Origin: Deltaproteobacteria bacterium
Lineage (GTDB): Bacteria > JAGRBM01 > JAHCIT01
Reading direction: 5' to 3'
Length of the DNA stretch: 64,000 bases
Assembly (NCBI GenBank): GCA_026129095.1
Contig: JAHCIT010000006.1
Span: 62,001 to 126,000 of the forward strand
Shown here piece after piece: positions 1 through 10,053 of this stretch. The position numbers were made by a program, and so were the translations under genes. Under the pieces are notes generated by a model. It searched no databases. It worked only from the letters and a program-made list of their open reading frames with translations, and was not told where the DNA came from. Position 1 is the stretch's first letter; each line of letters opens with the position of its first letter.

Positions 1-3000
1 CCCAGCACTTGACGTTGCCGTTACTGAGAAGGACGCAATAGCGGTGAAAACCCGCCGCCACCTGCACCGGCACCGGCCGGAACGGACCGGTCACGTCGTT
101 CCCGTAGGCGTCCTGAACCTGGGCGCTGACCATCTGGGTGTCGTCGGCCGTGACCGTGATTGGCTGCTGGACAAAGGCAAGCTGGGCCGGATCGCCTACC
201 GTGATGTCGAACGCGGCGGAGCTCATCGTCCGCGGACCCTGCTGGGCCTGGAGAACCTTCGAGCCGACAATGGCGATGTTCAGGCTGTCCCCAGGCACCC
301 AGGAGGCAATGCCCGCCGACGGCGCCTTGGTAACGGTGCCTGACAGCACACCCGAACCGCTCCAGAGCGACAGGGTGATGTCGGCCACCGCATCCGGGCC
401 GGTCGTGACCGTGTTGCCATAGCCATCACGCACCTCGACCACCGGCAGGAGCGGCGATCCGGCCTGCGTGGTTACCGGCTGCGTCGTGAAGACGAGCGCC
501 GATGCCGCGCCGTGGGTAATGTCAAAGTAGTCCGACGAGGCAGGCGTGAGCGGCGGAGATGAAAGTGCTTCCAGCGCGTATCCGGTAAATGCCTTGTCAA
601 TATGGACGCTGGAGAACACCGCTATGCCCGCCGAAACCGTCACCGGATTTACCGCCACATCCAGCGTGGCCGCGCCGCCGCTCGGATCGATATCGAACCC
701 CAGCGTGATCTCGGTCGCAAAGTCGGTATCCACAAGGTTGTCATGGAAGTCCCGGACCTCCACTTCCACGCTCTGGCTCTGGTCGGTCGTGCGGTTGCCC
801 GGCTGGGTGACGAACGCCATCCGGTCCGGAACACCGGGAGTGATGTCGAAGGGATCGGTTACATCACTTCCGAGACCGGAAGCCGTTGCTTCCAGCGTGT
901 ATCCGGAGCCTGTCCTGTTCAGTGCCACCGAGACGAAGGTCGCGCTGCCGCCCGTGGCCATCACCGGATTGGCGGACACACTGAGAGTTGAGCCGCCCGG
1001 ATTGTCGAAGATGGCGAGGGTGATTTCGGTCGTGTTGTCCGAGGAAGCCAGGTTGCCGTACCCGTCCCGCACCTCGACCGTGAGGGACTGGGAGTTGTCC
1101 GTCGAGCGATTAACAGGCTGTGAGAAGAAGACCAGGTGATCGGCCGCGCCGTGCGTGATATCGAAAGAACCCGATGTCGCGGGCAGCAGCAGCGGCGGCA
1201 CCGCATCGGCGCGCAGGGTGTAACCCACGCCCGCCTTATCCAGCCGGACATCAACAAAATCCACCAGACCGGCATCCGCCGTTTCCGGATTGACAATCAC
1301 CGAGAGCGAGGACGCACCGGGGTTATCCTGGATTGAAAGGGAAACCACCGTCGTGCTGTCGCTCGTTACCCGGTTACCCTGCTGGTCCTCGATCTGGACG
1401 GAAACACCCTGCACATTGTCCGCTGTTGAATTCGCCGGGCCGCTGAAGAAACCGAGCCGGAACGCCACGCCGTGCGTGATGTTAAACGGAGCCGAGACAT
1501 CGGGGGTCAGCACCGGAACCGAATCGGCCCGCAGCGTGTAGGCACTGCCCACCCGGTTCAGGTGAACATCCACGAATGCCACCACGCCAGCCGCTGCCGT
1601 CACGGGATTATCAGCCATGGTCAGCGTCGATCCGCCGGTATTGTCCTGGAAGGCGAGCGTCACCTGGGTCGTGCTGTCCGTGTCAACCACGTTGTCGTTG
1701 GCATCACGGATCTCGACCGTCACGTTCTGCACGTCGTCGGCCGTCACGCCGGCCGGACCGCTCACGAAGGCGAGCTTCGTGGCCGCACTGGCGGTAATGT
1801 CGAATGGATCGGAAACGCCGGGAATCAGCAGCCCGGAACCGGCTTCCAGCGTATAACCGGTCCCAGTCTTGTCCAGATTCACGCCGGTAAAGACCGCTAC
1901 ACCTCCCGTGGCATCAAGCGGGTTTTCATCGGCCGTGATGAGCGCGCCGCCGGGATTGTCAAAAATGAGCAGTTCGACGGTGGCGGTGGAATCCGGCCCG
2001 GTGCTGACCAGGTTGTCGAACTCGTCCTGAACCTCCACGGTAACGCCCTGCGTCCCGGTAGAGGTCTGGTTCGTGGGCTGCACGGTGAACACCAGCTTGT
2101 GCGCCGCCGCGTGAGTGATATCGAAAGGAGCTGAAATCACCGGCACGAAGGCCGGAACCGAGTCGGCTCGCAGCGTATAACCGGAAGCCGCCTTGAGCAG
2201 GGCGACGCCTGTGAAACTGGCGACGCCGCCGGACACCGTGACCGGGTTCGTATCGCTGAGGAGAGCGGACGCGCCGGGGTTGTCATGCGTCGCAAGGGTA
2301 ATCTCGGTCGAACCATCCGATGTCACCAGGTTGTCCGAGGCGTCGAGCACATGAACCGTCACGCCCTGCCCCTCCCCGGCCAGGGCATTGGCGGGCGGAG
2401 TCGAGAAGGCGAGTTTCGACGCGGCGCCGTGGGTGATGTTGAACGGATTGGAAACAGCCGGCGTCAGAACGGGAACCGATGTGGCTTCCAGCGTGTATCC
2501 CGACCCAACCTTGTCCAGCCGGACACCGGTGAAGGTCACGCCGCCGCCGAAGGCCGTCACGGGGCTCGCGTCCACAATGAAGGCGGAGGAACCGGGGTTG
2601 TCATAGATCGCGAGCGAGACGCCCGTCGCGTAGTCGTCGGTCACCAGGTTGTCGTTGATGTCCCAGATTTCGACCGTCACGTTCTGGGTGTCGTCGGCGG
2701 TGGTGCTCGACGGGCCGCTCAGGAACACCAGCTTGGCTGCCGCGCCGGGGGTGATATCGAACGGATCGGAGACGGCCACATCCAGAATGCCCGAACTGGC
2801 TACCAGAATGTAAAAGATGCCCGTCCGGTCGAGGTTGACGCCGGTAAAGGCCGCCTCGCCCCCCGTGGCGTTCAACGGGTTGACATCTGCTGTCAGCACC
2901 GCGCTGCCCGGATTTTCGAAGATGGCGAGGGTGATGCTGGCCGATGCGTCAGGGCCCGTACTAACCAGATTGCCGAACTGGTCCTCCACGGCAACCGTCA

Positions 3001-6000
3001 TCTCTTGTGTACCGGTGGCGGTCTGGCTCGTGGGCTGCACGGCAAAGGCGAGCCTCGTTGCCGCGCCGTGGGTGATGTCGAACGGATCCGACGTGCCGGG
3101 GGTGAGCACGGGGACCGACGTCACTTCCAGCGTGTAGTTCGTACCAGACCTGTCCAGATGCACGTCGCTGAAGGTTGCGATACCGCCGGACACCGTGACC
3201 GGGTTGAACTCGACCGTCAGTGTGGAGCTCCCCGGATTACTGGCGATGGCAAGCGTGACTGACGTTGTGCCGTCGCCAGTCACAAGGTTGTCGCTGGCGT
3301 CCTGCACCTGAACCGTCACGGACTGGGTCTGGTCGGCCGTCCGGCTGACCGGTCCGCTCGTGAACACCAGCTTGGTGGCCGCGCCGGGGGTGATATCGAA
3401 CGGATCGGAATAGCCGAAGCTGAGCGGCGGGACCGATGAGACCACCAGTCCATAACTGTCGCCGGTCCTGTTCAGTCTGACGCCGGAGAAAAATGCCGCG
3501 CCTGCGGATGCCACCACCGGGTTCTGATCCACGAACAGCGTCGATCCGCCCGGGTTGTATTCGAATCCCAGCGTGATGCTGGTGGTGCTGTCCGACACCA
3601 CAAGGTTGCCGAACCCGTCGATGATGTTCACCCAGAGGGATTGGGACTGGTCCGCCGTACGGTTCACCGGCTGGGTATCGAACTCCAGCGCAAAGGCAGG
3701 AGCATGATTCACCGTCACCGGTGCTGTGACCGAATCGGTCAGTCCGCTGGACACCAGCTTCACTGAAATCACTTCGGCGGTTTCATAGGAAATATCGTCA
3801 AAATCCACGACGCCGAGGAAAGCCATGCTGGATGCCGTTCCCAGCAGGGCGTCACTGCCACTCACCAGCACGACATCAACATCGGCCGAGGCGTATGGCC
3901 CTGTCGTTACCATATTGCCGTACTGGTCGCGGATCTCCCCGGTAAACGTCGTCCACGTCTGCCCCGCTTCCACCGGACTGGCCGGAGCCGGGCTGAATGA
4001 CACCTGCGTAGCAACCCCGTGCGTGACGTTGAATGTTGCCGATACCGCCGGAGTGAGCACCGGGACCGAGGTCACCTCAAGCGTGTACCCCGTGCCCACC
4101 TTGTCCAGATGGACACCCGTCAGGTTCACGACGCCGGAGCTGGCGGTCACCGGGTTGAAGTCGGCACTGAGCACCGACCCGCCCGGATTGTCATAGAGCG
4201 CCAGCGTGACGCTCGTCGTGCTGTCGCCGGTCACGATGTTGTCGTTGGCATCCTGCACCTGGACCAGAATGTTCTGGCTGTCGTCGGCGGTGACGTTCAC
4301 CGGTCCGAGAAAGAACGCCAGCTTGGCCGCCAAACCCGGCGTGATGTCGAAAGAATCCGAGATCGCGGCAGTCAGGCCGCCTGATGTCGCCCGGAGCGTG
4401 TACCCTGTCCCCGCCTTGTTCAGGTTAATGCCGGTGAACATCGCCACACCCCCGGTGGCGCCGAGCGGGTTACTGTCGGCCGACAGCGTGGCACTCCCCG
4501 GATTGTTCCAGATCGCCAGTGTGACGTTCGCCGTGGCATCCGGGCCGGTATCCACGAGGTTTCCGTACTGGTCACGGACCTCTACCGTGACACCTTGCGT
4601 AACCGTGGACGCCTGGGTCACCGGCTGGCCGGTTATGGCGAGCTGAGTCGCCGCGCCGTGAGCGATATCGAAACTGTCCGAAATGCCGTCGTTGCTGACG
4701 CCATCGGAGGCGCGAAGCTCATAGCCAGCGGCAACCGCCGTCACATGAACAGCCGGGAATACCGCGACGCCGTTCACCGGCGCCACTGGGCCGCCACCCG
4801 ACAGGACTCCGCCGCCCGGATTCGACTGGAACGTCAGCGTGATGGGATCCGAAGCGGATGTGATGGTGTTGCTGAACTCGTCCTGGACGGTCACTTCAAC
4901 CGATTGCGGCGAATCGGCGTCACCATTCACCGGCTGGGCGGTGAATACGAGACTGATGTTCGACGACGGGTTCACGGTAACCGGAACCGCCGATGAGGGA
5001 GTAAGGCCTCCCGACGTCACGCGCACCGTGATCGCCTCGGCCGTGTTGTAGACGACGGCATTAAACGTGGCGACGCCACCCGAAGCGGCTTCGGAGAATG
5101 TTCCGCCGAAGGAGCCGGTTCCGGCGACACGCTCCACCGTCACCGTGGCGCCAGAACCCGTCATGTTGTCGTACTGGTCGAGTATCGAGGCCGAGAACAT
5201 GGACCAGACCGTGCCTGCCGTCTGGGGACTGGAGGGCGGCGTCCCGAACACGACCTTTGCCGGAACGCCGCTGGCATTATCAAACGGGTCGGAGGTGGCA
5301 AGGAGCAGATCGGGTAACGAAGTGATGCGAAGCGTGAAATTGTTACCCATCTTCGTCAGGCGAACGCCAGTGAAGGTCACCGATCCGGCGCTGGCGGTGA
5401 GGCCGTTCCCATCCAGCAGCAGCGTCGCACCACCCGGATTATCCCAGATCGACAGCGTGACCTGGGTGGTATTGTCGCCTGTCACCAGGTTGCCATGCTG
5501 GTCATGAATCTCTGCCGTGATCGACTGCGGGGTATCGGCATCGGAGTTCACAGGCTGCCCGTTGAATGCGAGCCGGTTCGCCGCGCCGTGGGTGATGTTG
5601 AACGCGCTGGAAGTATCGGGTGTCAGCACCGGGACCGATGTCACCTGGAGCGTGTAACCCGTGCCCACCTTGTTCAGGTTCACACCCGTGAAGGCTGCAA
5701 TACCGCTGGCCGCCGTTACCGGGTTCGTCGTCACCGACAGCGTTGAACTGCCCGGATTGTTCTGGATCGCCAGCGTCACCTGCGTCGTGCTGTCCCCGAT
5801 CACGAGATTGTCGCTCGCGTCCCGCACCTCCACCGTAACCGACTGGGTTCCGTCGGCCGTCTGGTTTGTGGGCTGCACGGTAAAGACCAGCTTGCTCGGC
5901 GCGGCCGGAGTAATGTCAAAACTCGCTGAATCGGCGGTCCGTGGTCCTTGCGTGGCGCGAAGGGTTTTGGTGCCAACCGAATCGATATAGAGGCCGTCTG

Positions 6001-9000
6001 GGGCAGTCCAGGTGGCGACACCCGCCACTGGCGCCTTGGCAGCTGTTCCGAACAGCGAGCCCGTTCCGGACTGAAGCGTCAGCGTGATGGTCGCCGTCGA
6101 GGCGGTTCCCGTGGTCACCGTATTCCCCGAACCGTCGCGGACCTCCACCACCGGTGTGAGCGCCACGCCCGCCGATGTCGTCACCGGCTGCGTGGTGAAC
6201 ACCAGTGCAGTTGCCGCTCCGTGAGTTATATTGAAGGCGCTGGAATCGTCCGGCGTGAGGCCCCCTGCCGACACGCGGAGGACATAGCCCGTACCCGGCC
6301 GGTTCAGGTTGACGCCGGTGAAGGTCACCATGCCGCCGGCTGCATTCTGAGGGTTGCTACTGCCGACGCTGAGCGTGGAACCGCCGGGATTGGTGAGGAT
6401 CGAAAGCGTGATGCTGGTCGAGGCTCCTGCGCCAGTGGTGACGAGGTTTCCGTAATCGTCCTTCACCTCGGCATCGACACTGGCCGAGTCGTCGGCGGTC
6501 ATGTTCGGCACCGACGACGTGAGTTCGAGATAGGACGCGGCGCCATGAGTAATGCCGAACGACGGTGAGATCGCATCGGTCTGAAGCCCGTTCGAGGCGC
6601 GGAGCGTGTACGTCCCCACGAGATCAATCCGCACCACCGGGAAAGTGGCCACTCCGTTCACAGGTGCCACGGGTCCACCGCCCACCAGGAACGCGCCGCC
6701 AGTGCCGGTCTCGATGGTCAGCGTGACCGGATCAGTCGAACTGGTCGCCACGTTGCCGCCAGCGTCGTAAACCGTCACCTCGACGGGCTGCGTATCGTCG
6801 GCCGTCACGGTCACCGGATCGCCGGTAAATTCGAGATAGTCCGGCGCGCCGGGATTCACCGTCACCGGCACGTTCGCGGTCGGCGTAAGCCCGCCGGAAA
6901 TCGCACGGACCGTGATCGCCTCGGCGGTTCCATAGGTAATGGTCGTGAACGTGGCCGTGCCGCTCACGGCGGCGACAGCCGTCATGCCGCCAAGCGACGA
7001 CGACCCGCTCACCAGTTGCAGGGTGACCGTATTGCCCGCGCCGGTGAGGTTCAGGTGCTGGTCGTAAATGCCGACCGAGAAGGTCGTCCAGGTGGCACTG
7101 GCGGCAACCGGGCTCGTGATGGGCGTGATAAACGCGAGCCGGTCCGGAGCACCGGGGGTGATATTGAACGCATTCGACGTGGCCGGAGTGAACACCGGTA
7201 CCGAAGTCGCCTGGAGCGTGTATCCCGTGCCCACCTTGTCCAGATGCACACCCGTGAAGGCCGCAATACCGCTGGCCGCCGTTACCGGGTTCGTCGTCAC
7301 CGACAGCGTTGAACTGCCCGGATTGTTCTGGATCGCCAGCGTCACCTGCGTCGTGCTGTCGCCCGTCACGAGGTTGTCGTTCGCGTCCCAGATCTGGGCC
7401 GTCACGTTCTGTGTCCCATCAGCCGTCTGGTTCGTGGGCTGTCCGGTCACCGCCAACTTCGCCGCGGCACCGTGTGTGATGTTGAACGCATTCGATGTGG
7501 CCGGTGACAGCGCCGGGACCGACGTCACTTGGAGCGTGTAGCCCGTGCCCACCTTGTTCAGGTTCACACCCGTGAAGGCTGCAATACCGCTGGCCGCCGT
7601 CACCGGGTTCGTCGTCACCGACAGCGTGGAACTCCCCGGATTGTTCTGGATCGCCAGCGTCACCTGCGTCGTACTGTCGCCCGTCACCAGGTTGTCGTTC
7701 GCGTCCCAGACCTGGGCCGTCACGTTCTGTGTCCCATCGGCCGTCTGGTTCGCTGGCTGCCCGGTGATCGCCAGCTTCGCCGCGGCACCGGGAGTGATAT
7801 TGAACGCATTCGATGTGGCCGGTGTCAGCGCCGGAACCGATGTCACCTGGAGCGTGTAGCCCGTGCCTACCTTGTTCAGGTTGACGCCACTGAAGGCCGC
7901 AACGCCGCTGGCCGCCGTCACCGGGTTCGTCGTGACCGACAGCGTGGAACTCTCCGGATTGTTCTGGATCGCCAGCGTCACCTGTGTCGTGCTGTCCGAC
8001 GTGACCGTGTTTCCGTACTGGTCGCGGACCACTGCCACGACTCCCTGCGCGGCGGTGGATTGCTGGTTGACCGGCTGGGCGGTGAACGCAAGCTGGCTGG
8101 CGATGCCGTGAGTGACGTCAAAGGCCCCGGTGGTGGCCGGTGTAAGCGCCGGGGCCGACGTCGCCTGAAGGGTGTAGCCCGTACCTGTCCGGTCCAGATG
8201 AACCGAGGGGAATACCGCCACGCCGGCCGATACCGTTACCGGACCGCCGCCCGTGATGACTGATCCGCCGGGGTTGTCCTCGATGCCGAGACTGACCTGG
8301 GTCGTATTGTCGGACGCCACCACATTGCCGAACTGGTCGCGGACCTGAACTGTCACCTGCCGGGTATTGTCGGCCGTCGTTGTCACCGGCTGCTGGGAAA
8401 CAAAGAGTTGCGTGGCCGCGCCGGGCATACCCGTGGCGGAGAATATCTTGTTCTGCGTCGCTACCAGCCCCGTAACCGATACCGTGACCGCGTTAGCGCC
8501 TGCGACCGTCCCGAGCCGGAGCGTATTCTGTGCCCGGCCGTTTACATTCGTCGCCTGGGCGGCGGCAGCCTGAAGCAGGCCGCCTCCGGCGGTTACGGCG
8601 AAGTTTGCCGTGGCATTGGGTACCACGTTGTTGAACTGGTCGCGGACCTCGACCACGAACGGCTGGGCGAGAACCGTGTCCACGGTGCCTGACTGGCTGT
8701 TGCCGGAGATTATCGTCAGCGTGGCAGGCACGTCGGGGTTCGCCTGGGCGGTGAATGTCACCGGAGGCGGCGCGAATGCCCTTGCGGCGACTGAATAGGC
8801 GCCAGCAACTGTTCCCAGCGTATAACTGGCCGATGCCCGCCCATTGGAATCGGTCGTCTTGATCGTTCCGCCGGCAATGGTCCCGGATGGCGAGGGAGTG
8901 AATACGACTTCGGCGCCTTCGACCGGCGTCCCCAGCGGTCCGGTCACACGGACGACGAGCGGCTGGGAGAGAGCCCGCCCCACGGTGCCGGTTTGCCCGG

Positions 9001-9502
9001 TGCCGGATTCGATCGTGACAACGGGCACACCAATGAACGCGGTGTTGATGGCGATGGTTTCCTCGGCCTTGGTCAGCGTGACGGTTTTCTGGCCGTCGTA
9101 GTAGCGGACGTCATTCACGGGCCCCAGCGGGTTCTTGTCCCGGATGACCACGGCGCGAACAGTGACCGGACTGGCCGTGGGGACGTTGGGAACGCGGAGC
9201 ACGATTACGTCGTCGGCAGACGGATTGCAGTCGGCGCCAGCCGCGACATCGCCGGACTGGCACCGCTCGAAACTGGGGCGGTTGACGATCTGCACGTTCT
9301 GGAAGCCGGTGGAGGTTGTGGTGAGCCGGACGTAGAGAACTTCATTGGCCTGGAGCGCGCCGACGGCACTGCCGAGCGACAGGGTGATGCGCGCCTCCGG
9401 CGGCGCGGGTTCTTCCGAAAGGCACCCTGGCGCGGCCAGCATCGCGGCGGCTGCCATCAGTGCCAACATCCACCGGCGGTGGAATCTGCTGTATGTGTTC
9501 AC
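1..9502 (-). CDS. Giant Ig-like repeat lipoprotein with RCC1 repeat, partial (runs off left edge)
   Basis: One minus-strand frame is open from a GTG at 9502 to the window edge, at least 3167 codons. A GGGGGAG Shine-Dalgarno lies about 9 bases upstream of the GTG. The N-terminus has Arg/His residues, a hydrophobic run rich in Ala/Leu/Met and a Cys after Ala-Pro-Gly, so it reads as a lipoprotein signal. Two Big_1-like Ig domains follow (motifs such as SGTVGRALSQPLVV and TLGTVAGA), then about 26 Ig-like repeats of ~106 aa with hallmarks NVTAQVWDANDNLVTGDSTT and GTGYTLQ. The last ~20 codons read CVLLSNGNVKCW, the signature of an RCC1 propeller repeat, so an RCC1 domain probably continues to the left. 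Expected location is the cell surface, possibly as an adhesin. All plus-strand frames here are shadows. Confidence 0.9.
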   Translation of the reverse strand, partial: MNTYSRFHRRWMLALMAAAAMLAAPGCLSEEPAPPEARITLSLGSAVGALQANEVLYVRLTTTSTGFQNVQIVNRPSFERCQSGDVAAGADCNPSADDVIVLRVPNVPTASPVTVRAVVIRDKNPLGPVNDVRYYDGQKTVTLTKAEETIAINTAFIGVPVVTIESGTGQTGTVGRALSQPLVVRVTGPLGTPVEGAEVVFTPSPSGTIAGGTIKTTDSNGRASASYTLGTVAGAYSVAARAFAPPPVTFTAQANPDVPATLTIISGNSQSGTVDTVLAQPFVVEVRDQFNNVVPNATANFAVTAGGGLLQAAAAQATNVNGRAQNTLRLGTVAGANAVTVSVTGLVATQNKIFSATGMPGAATQLFVSQQPVTTTADNTRQVTVQVRDQFGNVVASDNTTQVSLGIEDNPGGSVITGGGPVTVSAGVAVFPSVHLDRTGTGYTLQATSAPALTPATTGAFDVTHGIASQLAFTAQPVNQQSTAAQGVVAVVRDQYGNTVTSDSTTQVTLAIQNNPESSTLSVTTNPVTAASGVAAFSGVNLNKVGTGYTLQVTSVPALTPATSNAFNITPGAAAKLAITGQPANQTADGTQNVTAQVWDANDNLVTGDSTTQVTLAIQNNPGSSTLSVTTNPVTAASGIAAFTGVNLNKVGTGYTLQVTSVPALSPATSNAFNITHGAAAKLAVTGQPTNQTADGTQNVTAQIWDANDNLVTGDSTTQVTLAIQNNPGSSTLSVTTNPVTAASGIAAFTGVHLDKVGTGYTLQATSVPVFTPATSNAFNITPGAPDRLAFITPITSPVAASATWTTFSVGIYDQHLNLTGAGNTVTLQLVSGSSSLGGMTAVAAVSGTATFTTITYGTAEAITVRAISGGLTPTANVPVTVNPGAPDYLEFTGDPVTVTADDTQPVEVTVYDAGGNVATSSTDPVTLTIETGTGGAFLVGGGPVAPVNGVATFPVVRIDLVGTYTLRASNGLQTDAISPSFGITHGAASYLELTSSVPNMTADDSASVDAEVKDDYGNLVTTGAGASTSITLSILTNPGGSTLSVGSSNPQNAAGGMVTFTGVNLNRPGTGYVLRVSAGGLTPDDSSAFNITHGAATALVFTTQPVTTSAGVALTPVVEVRDGSGNTVTTGTASTATITLTLQSGTGSLFGTAAKAPVAGVATWTAPDGLYIDSVGTKTLRATQGPRTADSASFDITPAAPSKLVFTVQPTNQTADGTQSVTVEVRDASDNLVIGDSTTQVTLAIQNNPGSSTLSVTTNPVTAASGIAAFTGVNLNKVGTGYTLQVTSVPVLTPDTSSAFNITHGAANRLAFNGQPVNSDADTPQSITAEIHDQHGNLVTGDNTTQVTLSIWDNPGGATLLLDGNGLTASAGSVTFTGVRLTKMGNNFTLRITSLPDLLLATSDPFDNASGVPAKVVFGTPPSSPQTAGTVWSMFSASILDQYDNMTGSGATVTVERVAGTGSFGGTFSEAASGGVATFNAVVYNTAEAITVRVTSGGLTPSSAVPVTVNPSSNISLVFTAQPVNGDADSPQSVEVTVQDEFSNTITSASDPITLTFQSNPGGGVLSGGGPVAPVNGVAVFPAVHVTAVAAGYELRASDGVSNDGISDSFDIAHGAATQLAITGQPVTQASTVTQGVTVEVRDQYGNLVDTGPDATANVTLAIWNNPGSATLSADSNPLGATGGVAMFTGINLNKAGTGYTLRATSGGLTAAISDSFDITPGLAAKLAFFLGPVNVTADDSQNILVQVQDANDNIVTGDSTTSVTLALYDNPGGSVLSADFNPVTASSGVVNLTGVHLDKVGTGYTLEVTSVPVLTPAVSATFNVTHGVATQVSFSPAPASPVEAGQTWTTFTGEIRDQYGNMVTTGPYASADVDVVLVSGSDALLGTASSMAFLGVVDFDDISYETAEVISVKLVSSGLTDSVTAPVTVNHAPAFALEFDTQPVNRTADQSQSLWVNIIDGFGNLVVSDSTTSITLGFEYNPGGSTLFVDQNPVVASAGAAFFSGVRLNRTGDSYGLVVSSVPPLSFGYSDPFDITPGAATKLVFTSGPVSRTADQTQSVTVQVQDASDNLVTGDGTTSVTLAIASNPGSSTLTVEFNPVTVSGGIATFSDVHLDRSGTNYTLEVTSVPVLTPGTSDPFDITHGAATRLAFAVQPTSQTATGTQEMTVAVEDQFGNLVSTGPDASASITLAIFENPGSAVLTADVNPLNATGGEAAFTGVNLDRTGIFYILVASSGILDVAVSDPFDITPGAAAKLVFLSGPSSTTADDTQNVTVEIWDINDNLVTDDYATGVSLAIYDNPGSSAFIVDASPVTAFGGGVTFTGVRLDKVGSGYTLEATSVPVLTPAVSNPFNITHGAASKLAFSTPPANALAGEGQGVTVHVLDASDNLVTSDGSTEITLATHDNPGASALLSDTNPVTVSGGVASFTGVALLKAASGYTLRADSVPAFVPVISAPFDITHAAAHKLVFTVQPTNQTSTGTQGVTVEVQDEFDNLVSTGPDSTATVELLIFDNPGGALITADENPLDATGGVAVFTGVNLDKTGTGYTLEAGSGLLIPGVSDPFDITASAATKLAFVSGPAGVTADDVQNVTVEIRDANDNVVDTDSTTQVTLAFQDNTGGSTLTMADNPVTAAAGVVAFVDVHLNRVGSAYTLRADSVPVLTPDVSAPFNITHGVAFRLGFFSGPANSTADNVQGVSVQIEDQQGNRVTSDSTTVVSLSIQDNPGASSLSVIVNPETADAGLVDFVDVRLDKAGVGYTLRADAVPPLLLPATSGSFDITHGAADHLVFFSQPVNRSTDNSQSLTVEVRDGYGNLASSDNTTEITLAIFDNPGGSTLSVSANPVMATGGSATFVSVALNRTGSGYTLEATASGLGSDVTDPFDITPGVPDRMAFVTQPGNRTTDQSQSVEVEVRDFHDNLVDTDFATEITLGFDIDPSGGAATLDVAVNPVTVSAGIAVFSSVHIDKAFTGYALEALSSPPLTPASSDYFDITHGAASALVFTTQPVTTQAGSPLLPVVEVRDGYGNTVTTGPDAVADITLSLWSGSGVLSGTVTKAPSAGIASWVPGDSLNIAIVGSKVLQAQQGPRTMSSAAFDITVGDPAQLAFVQQPITVTADDTQMVSAQVQDAYGNDVTGPFRPVPVQVAAGFHRYCVLLSNGNVKCW
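300..8400 (-). repeat. Tandem ~318-bp (106-aa) coding repeats in the giant lipoprotein
   Basis: About 26 degenerate tandem units encode Ig-like domains. The plus-strand marker around CCCGGATTGT recurs near 1011, 1637, 1954, 4183, 4498, 5753, 7317, 7635 and 7953, with spacing close to 318 bp. Units around 5640-5800 and 7200-8000 are nearly identical over more than 100 bases, whereas most others differ widely. That pattern fits recent duplication or gene conversion inside an older array. A few units (about 3700-3950, 5000-5200, 6000-6150 and 6850-7050) belong to a divergent subtype. Confidence 0.85.
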
Positions 9503-9690
9503 GTTCGAGGACTCCCCCGGCCTTGCATCACCGCCTGGCGAATGCACGGCCTCTTTCTCATCTGAAATCGCGTCCGGGAAACAGGCTGACCGGTCAGAAA
9601 ACGGCGCATCGGGACATCATCGTCACCGATGCCCGCCACACAACCCGGTTTCAGCCAGACACTCCCCCGTCAAAACAGGATATTTAAAGC

Positions 9691-9696
9691 ATTATA
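9691..9696 (-). promoter_or_regulatory. Candidate -10 box for the giant lipoprotein gene
   Basis: The minus strand reads TATAAT exactly, in an AT-rich stretch about 190 bases upstream of the GTG at 9502. At a 17-base spacing the -35 position reads TGAGCA, a weak match. The promoter is inferred from the -10 box only, and it would give a long 5' leader. Confidence 0.35.
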
Positions 9697-9728
9697 AGTT
9701 TACCTTAATGCCCTGCTCACTCAAAGGT

Positions 9729-9785
9729 CATGGGTCACATTGCAAACCAAATTTGCTGAATAAATCAGGGGTCTTGTGACCCATG
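9729..9785. repeat. 11-bp perfect inverted repeat with 35-bp spacer
   Basis: CATGGGTCACA at 9729-9739 is matched by its exact reverse complement TGTGACCCATG at 9775-9785. The arms contain TCACA/TGTGA half-sites like those of the CRP/FNR superfamily. The long AT-rich spacer, and the absence of a T run after the second arm, argue against a simple terminator. Confidence 0.55.
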
Positions 9786-9816
9786 TACACTCGCCGGACC
9801 TGGCCCCAAAAGGACT

Positions 9817-9832
9817 TGTGACACCAGTCACT
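9817..9832. promoter_or_regulatory. CRP/FNR-family-like operator
   Basis: The site reads TGTGA, six bases, TCACT. This matches the CRP consensus TGTGA-N6-TCACA with one mismatch, and its core GTGAC-ACCA-GTCAC is a perfect palindrome. It lies between two divergent genes and close to the 9729-9785 inverted repeat that has the same half-sites. Which regulator binds is unknown. Confidence 0.4.
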
Positions 9833-10053
9833 AATGCAGCCCTCAAACCGCAAAAAACAGGTCGTGCGAACGGGGATGAATAATATTCATATTAGCAGGA
9901 CCGTTTCATTCTGATATTGCAGATTAAATAGAATGTTTCACGCCAAAACTATCCAAAGTGACGTGACACGGCTGCTGGTGCATCGTCCTTGGCCGGGGTA
10001 GCTTGCCGGTAGTCCTCCCACATGAAACAGGAGCGCGGCGAAGCGATGCGCCC

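Larger units (their letters stand above)
9503..10053. other. AT-richer divergent intergenic region
   Basis: No coding frame is convincing here. The region separates the giant lipoprotein (minus) from the radical SAM gene (plus) and is markedly more AT-rich than either. It holds a minus-strand -10 box, an 11-bp inverted repeat and a CRP-like palindrome, listed separately. It is best read as a shared regulatory region. Confidence 0.6.

Noticed and set aside
44-9101. Many plus-strand open frames of 60-325 codons across the left 9 kb
   Set aside because: They are antisense shadows of the giant repeat gene; their periodic similarity copies the coding repeats, and no start has a ribosome site or known family.
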